DNA of 31,304 nucleotides. It comes from CAYLVJ01 sp964615425. Its GTDB lineage: Bacteria > Patescibacteriota > Minisyncoccia > Minisyncoccales > CAYTKG01. Below are positions 29,219-31,304 of the stretch, one piece after another (positions within the stretch are counted from its first letter, which is position 1; each line of letters starts with the position of its first letter). The notes under the pieces are model-generated. The model saw nothing but the letters and a program-made list of their open reading frames with translations, ran no database searches and was not told where the DNA came from. Both the position numbers and the translations under genes were made by a program. Where the stretch lies: contig CAZTOB010000007.1 in NCBI GenBank assembly GCA_964615425.1, forward strand, positions 1-31,304, written 5' to 3'.

Positions 29219-29829
29219 TAAAGATAAAAAACAATTTAAAGGTTTTTAGGCCGAGGGTTGAAACGAAGTTCTGGATTAAAAAGTCAGTTCCTTTCATAAA
29301 AAAATCATTCAAGGGTAAAGTTAATGTTTTGGACATTTTCACAGGAACCGGGCTGTTGGGACTTATCGTTTTGGAAGAAATTCCCCGGTCACATGTAACC
29401 TTCATCGACATTTCAAAAAAAGCGGTCTGTCAAACAAAAGAAAACTTGAAGGTCAACAACTTTTCTCCAAAAAGATGGGAGGTAATAAAGAGTGATTTGT
29501 TTAAAAATGTAAAAGGAAAATGGCATGTTATCTTAGCCAACCCTCCTTATGTGGCCACAGAAAGAAAAAAGGAAGTTGATGTTGAAGCTTTAAAAAATGA
29601 TCCCAGAGAAGCTCTTTTTGCAGGACCAAAAGGTTTAAAGATAATTAAAAAATTTCTTAAACAAGCCCCGAAGTACCTGGAAAAAGGAGGAGTGGTATTG
29701 ATGGAATTCGATCCAAGCCAAAAGAAAGAGATTAGAAAACTTGCCAAAGAAAACTTTAAAATTCATTTTAAAAAAGATCAGTTTCAAAAAACAAGATACG
29801 TTTTGTTAAAAAATGGAAACAAAAATTAA
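29215..29829 (+). CDS. SAM-dependent methyltransferase, PrmC-like catalytic domain
   Basis: Protein of about 204 residues. The SAM-binding motif I is VLDIFTGTGLLGL (Asp40, Gly44, Gly46), VTFIDIS is motif II, and the catalytic ILANPPYV (Asn109-Pro-Pro-Tyr112) marks an N5-glutamine or N6-adenine methyltransferase. The whole resembles PrmC, which methylates the Gln of the GGQ motif of release factors, but the usual N-terminal helical substrate-binding domain is nearly absent. The likeliest start is TTG 29215, overlapping the previous TGA stop; a TTG at 29176 is possible but would lie deep in the preceding gene. Target unproven; other members of the NPPY group cannot be excluded. Confidence 0.8.
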   Translation: MIKIKNNLKVFRPRVETKFWIKKSVPFIKKSFKGKVNVLDIFTGTGLLGLIVLEEIPRSHVTFIDISKKAVCQTKENLKVNNFSPKRWEVIKSDLFKNVKGKWHVILANPPYVATERKKEVDVEALKNDPREALFAGPKGLKIIKKFLKQAPKYLEKGGVVLMEFDPSQKKEIRKLAKENFKIHFKKDQFQKTRYVLLKNGNKN

Positions 29830-30424
29830 AAAAGAAATAGCTCGCTTCGGATCACTCTTTACCTTGATTTTTATAGCTTCTTTTGTAGGAACAACCGTTT
29901 CCAGCTCCCTTAAAAAACTTGAAAGAGAATCAAGTGATTTTAAGTTTGTTTCCATCTCAAGAAGAGAAAGAAGCAAACTATGTCAAGAAACATCAAAAGA
30001 AAACTCGATTGAAATTCCTAAAATTAACATTGAAGCTCCCCTAATCTTCCCGGAAGAAGAAGACAGCGACTTGGTGGATGATTTAGACAAAGGAGTAACT
30101 CATTACCCTGAAACGGTGTTGCCGGGAGAAGAGGGTTTGAGTATTTTCCTAGGCCACAGTGCTCCTCCAGGATACCCGAAGATAAAGTACGACTGGGTTT
30201 TTAGCGATCTTAACAACTTAGAAAAAGACGATGAGGTTTTTATTAATTTTAAAGAATGCAGATATACTTACCGGGCAACAGATAAAATATTTTTAGAAAA
30301 AGGCGAGGAAATACCTAATCAATTGACAGAGACAAGTAATTCTGTTATAATTTTAATAAGTTGTTGGCCGCCGGGGAGGAACGTTAGAAGAATTGGTGTT
30401 GTTTTAGAACTTAATACAAGTTAG
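29813..30424 (+). CDS. Sortase family transpeptidase
   Basis: Protein of 203 residues. One N-terminal signal-anchor (about residues 12-31) is followed by the sortase beta-barrel: IEIPKINIEAPLIFP, GLSIFLGHSAPPG with catalytic His115, and LISCWPPGRNVRRIGVVLE with catalytic Cys184 and Arg192/193. All three catalytic residues are present. It resembles the class D/E or CPR-type sortases that attach proteins to the cell surface or build pili. The ATG at 29813 overlaps the methyltransferase gene by 17 bases. No LPxTG-type substrate is seen in this window; the downstream Pro/Thr-rich lipoprotein is incomplete, so its C-terminus cannot be examined. Confidence 0.92.
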   Translation: METKIKKEIARFGSLFTLIFIASFVGTTVSSSLKKLERESSDFKFVSISRRERSKLCQETSKENSIEIPKINIEAPLIFPEEEDSDLVDDLDKGVTHYPETVLPGEEGLSIFLGHSAPPGYPKIKYDWVFSDLNNLEKDDEVFINFKECRYTYRATDKIFLEKGEEIPNQLTETSNSVIILISCWPPGRNVRRIGVVLELNTS

Positions 30425-30462
30425 TTTACGCTTTCTAAAAAGAGATTAGCTTTTCTTTTTCT

Positions 30463-30490
30463 AGAGAGCGCAAACGCGCTCTCTTGCTCT
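30463..30490 (+). terminator. Probable terminator after the sortase gene
   Basis: AGAGAGCGC (30463-30471) pairs perfectly with GCGCTCTCT (30476-30484) around AAAC. The tail TTGCTCTTT is only moderately T-rich. It separates the sortase operon from the lipoprotein gene. Confidence 0.6.
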
Positions 30491-30511
30491 TTAAAAACGA
30501 AAAAACAAAAA

Positions 30512-30517
30512 AGGAGG
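30512..30517 (+). promoter_or_regulatory. Strong Shine-Dalgarno site of the lipoprotein gene
   Basis: AGGAGG, five bases before ATG 30523. It is one of only three strong sites in the window, and it decides the start of a gene whose reading frame has no stop before the window ends. Confidence 0.8.
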
Positions 30518-30522
30518 AAAAG

Positions 30523-31304
30523 ATGAAGAAGCTGTTTTTAGCAGTAGGAGTTCTCTGTATTCTTGCGGCTCTCGTCGGGGGAGGAATTCTCCTCTCCGGG
30601 TGCAGTCGTGAAAAAGAAGTGGCTCCTTCTCCGGAAGGGGAAAGAGAAACCGTGGTGGCAACCGCTACCACGATAGAAACTGCGGCGCCCAGCGCCACGT
30701 CAACTGCTACGCCCACTCCCGCACCGCGGGGGAGGGAAGTAGCGGATTCGGTCGTCCCCGGAGGGCTGCAGAGCCCTTGGGAAGCTGTAAGGCTTTTCAA
30801 CGGGGATGAAAATCTAGCTTCGTGTGCTCCCGCCTCGCGGAGGTACATGGAGCAGGTGTTGGGCTCTCTACCGGTTTGGACCTCGTCCCGGCCGGTAGAA
30901 GAAGAGCCCGCCTGGCTTCCCGAAGGTTTCACACCTGAAAAGGTGTGGAAGCTTGAAGGAAGCCGGGAAGGCTGGCTCATGCGGGGTGAGACCAGTCTTT
31001 CAAACCAGGTGGCTTGTCGGAACGGCGGCGAAATCTATATCAATCGTCGTCGTTCCGGCAAGGAAACGGCGTGGGCGGTCGTGTGGGACTCGAATGCGGT
31101 GGTCATTCGGGTCGCTTGCGGCAACTTCGCTCTTATAAAGGGCGAACTGCCGGAGCCAACACCACTCCCGCCAACGCGGGAAGTGGATACGCCGACCACA
31201 ACTCCGCCAGCAACGGTGACGCCGGGAGACACTCCTACGCCCCCGGCAACGGCAACGGCGACACCGTATCCGTCGCCCACGCCCCCGGCAACATCGACAC
31301 CGCC
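30523..31304 (+). CDS. Pro/Thr-rich lipoprotein, 3' end outside window
   Basis: The frame is open from ATG 30523 to the last base, over 260 codons. A signal peptide with an Ala/Leu/Gly core ends in the lipobox LLSGC (Cys27), so it should be a lipid-anchored surface protein. A Thr/Ala/Pro-rich linker (ATPTPAPRG) follows, then a compact domain at about residues 78-212 with three further Cys, Trp-rich strands and RNGGEIYINRRRSG. After residue ~213 a long low-complexity Pro/Thr tail (TPTPPATATATPYPSP) runs off the window. The gene is much more G+C-rich than its neighbours (CGG, CTG, GCG, ACG codons) and has a strong ribosome binding site. I do not recognise the middle domain. The tail resembles cell-wall-spanning or glycosylated linkers; a further domain may follow. 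Confidence 0.8.
   Translation, partial: MKKLFLAVGVLCILAALVGGGILLSGCSREKEVAPSPEGERETVVATATTIETAAPSATSTATPTPAPRGREVADSVVPGGLQSPWEAVRLFNGDENLASCAPASRRYMEQVLGSLPVWTSSRPVEEEPAWLPEGFTPEKVWKLEGSREGWLMRGETSLSNQVACRNGGEIYINRRRSGKETAWAVVWDSNAVVIRVACGNFALIKGELPEPTPLPPTREVDTPTTTPPATVTPGDTPTPPATATATPYPSPTPPATSTP

Noticed and set aside
30435..30980. Minus-strand open frame of 181 codons
   Set aside because: It is the complement of the terminator region and the lipoprotein gene, which has a signal peptide, lipobox and Shine-Dalgarno site on the plus strand.
1..31304. tRNA, rRNA, insertion sequences or phage genes
   Set aside because: By eye I found no tRNA-like cloverleaf, rRNA segment, transposase or phage structural gene; spacers are too short for most of these.

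Overview
This window looks like part of a scaffold from an uncultivated, reduced-genome bacterium of the Candidate Phyla Radiation (Patescibacteria). Microgenomates is my guess for the group, but I cannot prove it from one window. The reasons are: A+T-rich, tightly packed genes with 1-30 base spacings or overlaps; AGA/AGG-dominated arginine codons in most genes; almost no Shine-Dalgarno sequences; shortened housekeeping enzymes (ThrS without TGS, UvrC without a C-terminal HhH domain, ValS without its C-terminal coiled coil); and a gene set of LemA, TPM, sortase, DUF2177, PspC and helicase-nuclease typical of that group. A run of ten Ns (8688-8697) shows it is a scaffolded assembly.

Layout. 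(1) 1-3909: the 3' part of valS, then an envelope cluster (SIMPL protein, LemA, TPM protein) closed by a terminator. (2) 3890-10225: a nucleotide excision repair operon, uvrB-uvrA-uvrC, with uvrA broken by the assembly gap. (3) 10223-10838: a small protein of an unrecognised family, paralog A. (4) 10844-12784: thrS behind a strong promoter, a 16-codon leader peptide with four consecutive Thr codons, and a textbook set of competing RNA hairpins ending in a terminator. This is the most striking signal in the window: a threonine-sensing transcription attenuator in front of a threonyl-tRNA synthetase gene. (5) 12821-13376: a 23-residue membrane peptide gene with its own terminator, and a convergent 108-residue gene on the minus strand, both G+C-rich and carrying strong Shine-Dalgarno sites. 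(6) 13406-15909: a four-gene operon, paralog B - anchored exported protein - DUF2177 membrane protein - paralog C. (7) 15887-25681: a long operon with rlmN, an SbcD/SbcC-like (YhaO/YhaN-like) pair, pspC, a UvrD-type helicase fused to a PD-(D/E)XK nuclease, a flavoprotein and a thioredoxin/CcdA-like fusion. (8) 25673-26617 (minus): an ABC-exporter membrane domain with no ATPase. (9) 26678-30490: two tandem patatins, a YggU-family protein, a Cas4-like nuclease, a PrmC-like methyltransferase and a sortase. (10) 30512-31304: a Pro/Thr-rich lipoprotein that runs off the end of the window.

How the parts fit. Repair is heavily represented: excision repair (UvrBAC), a Mre11/Rad50-like pair, a helicase-nuclease and a second Fe-S-type nuclease. 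Envelope functions form the second theme. Gene expression follows two styles. Most transcription units seem to start at or a few bases before the ATG (TATAAT followed by seven bases and then ATG occurs three times), giving leaderless mRNAs. Only three G+C-rich genes carry strong ribosome binding sites. The three ~199-residue paralogs align without gaps, including two invariant Cys and one Cys/His, and form a family worth study.
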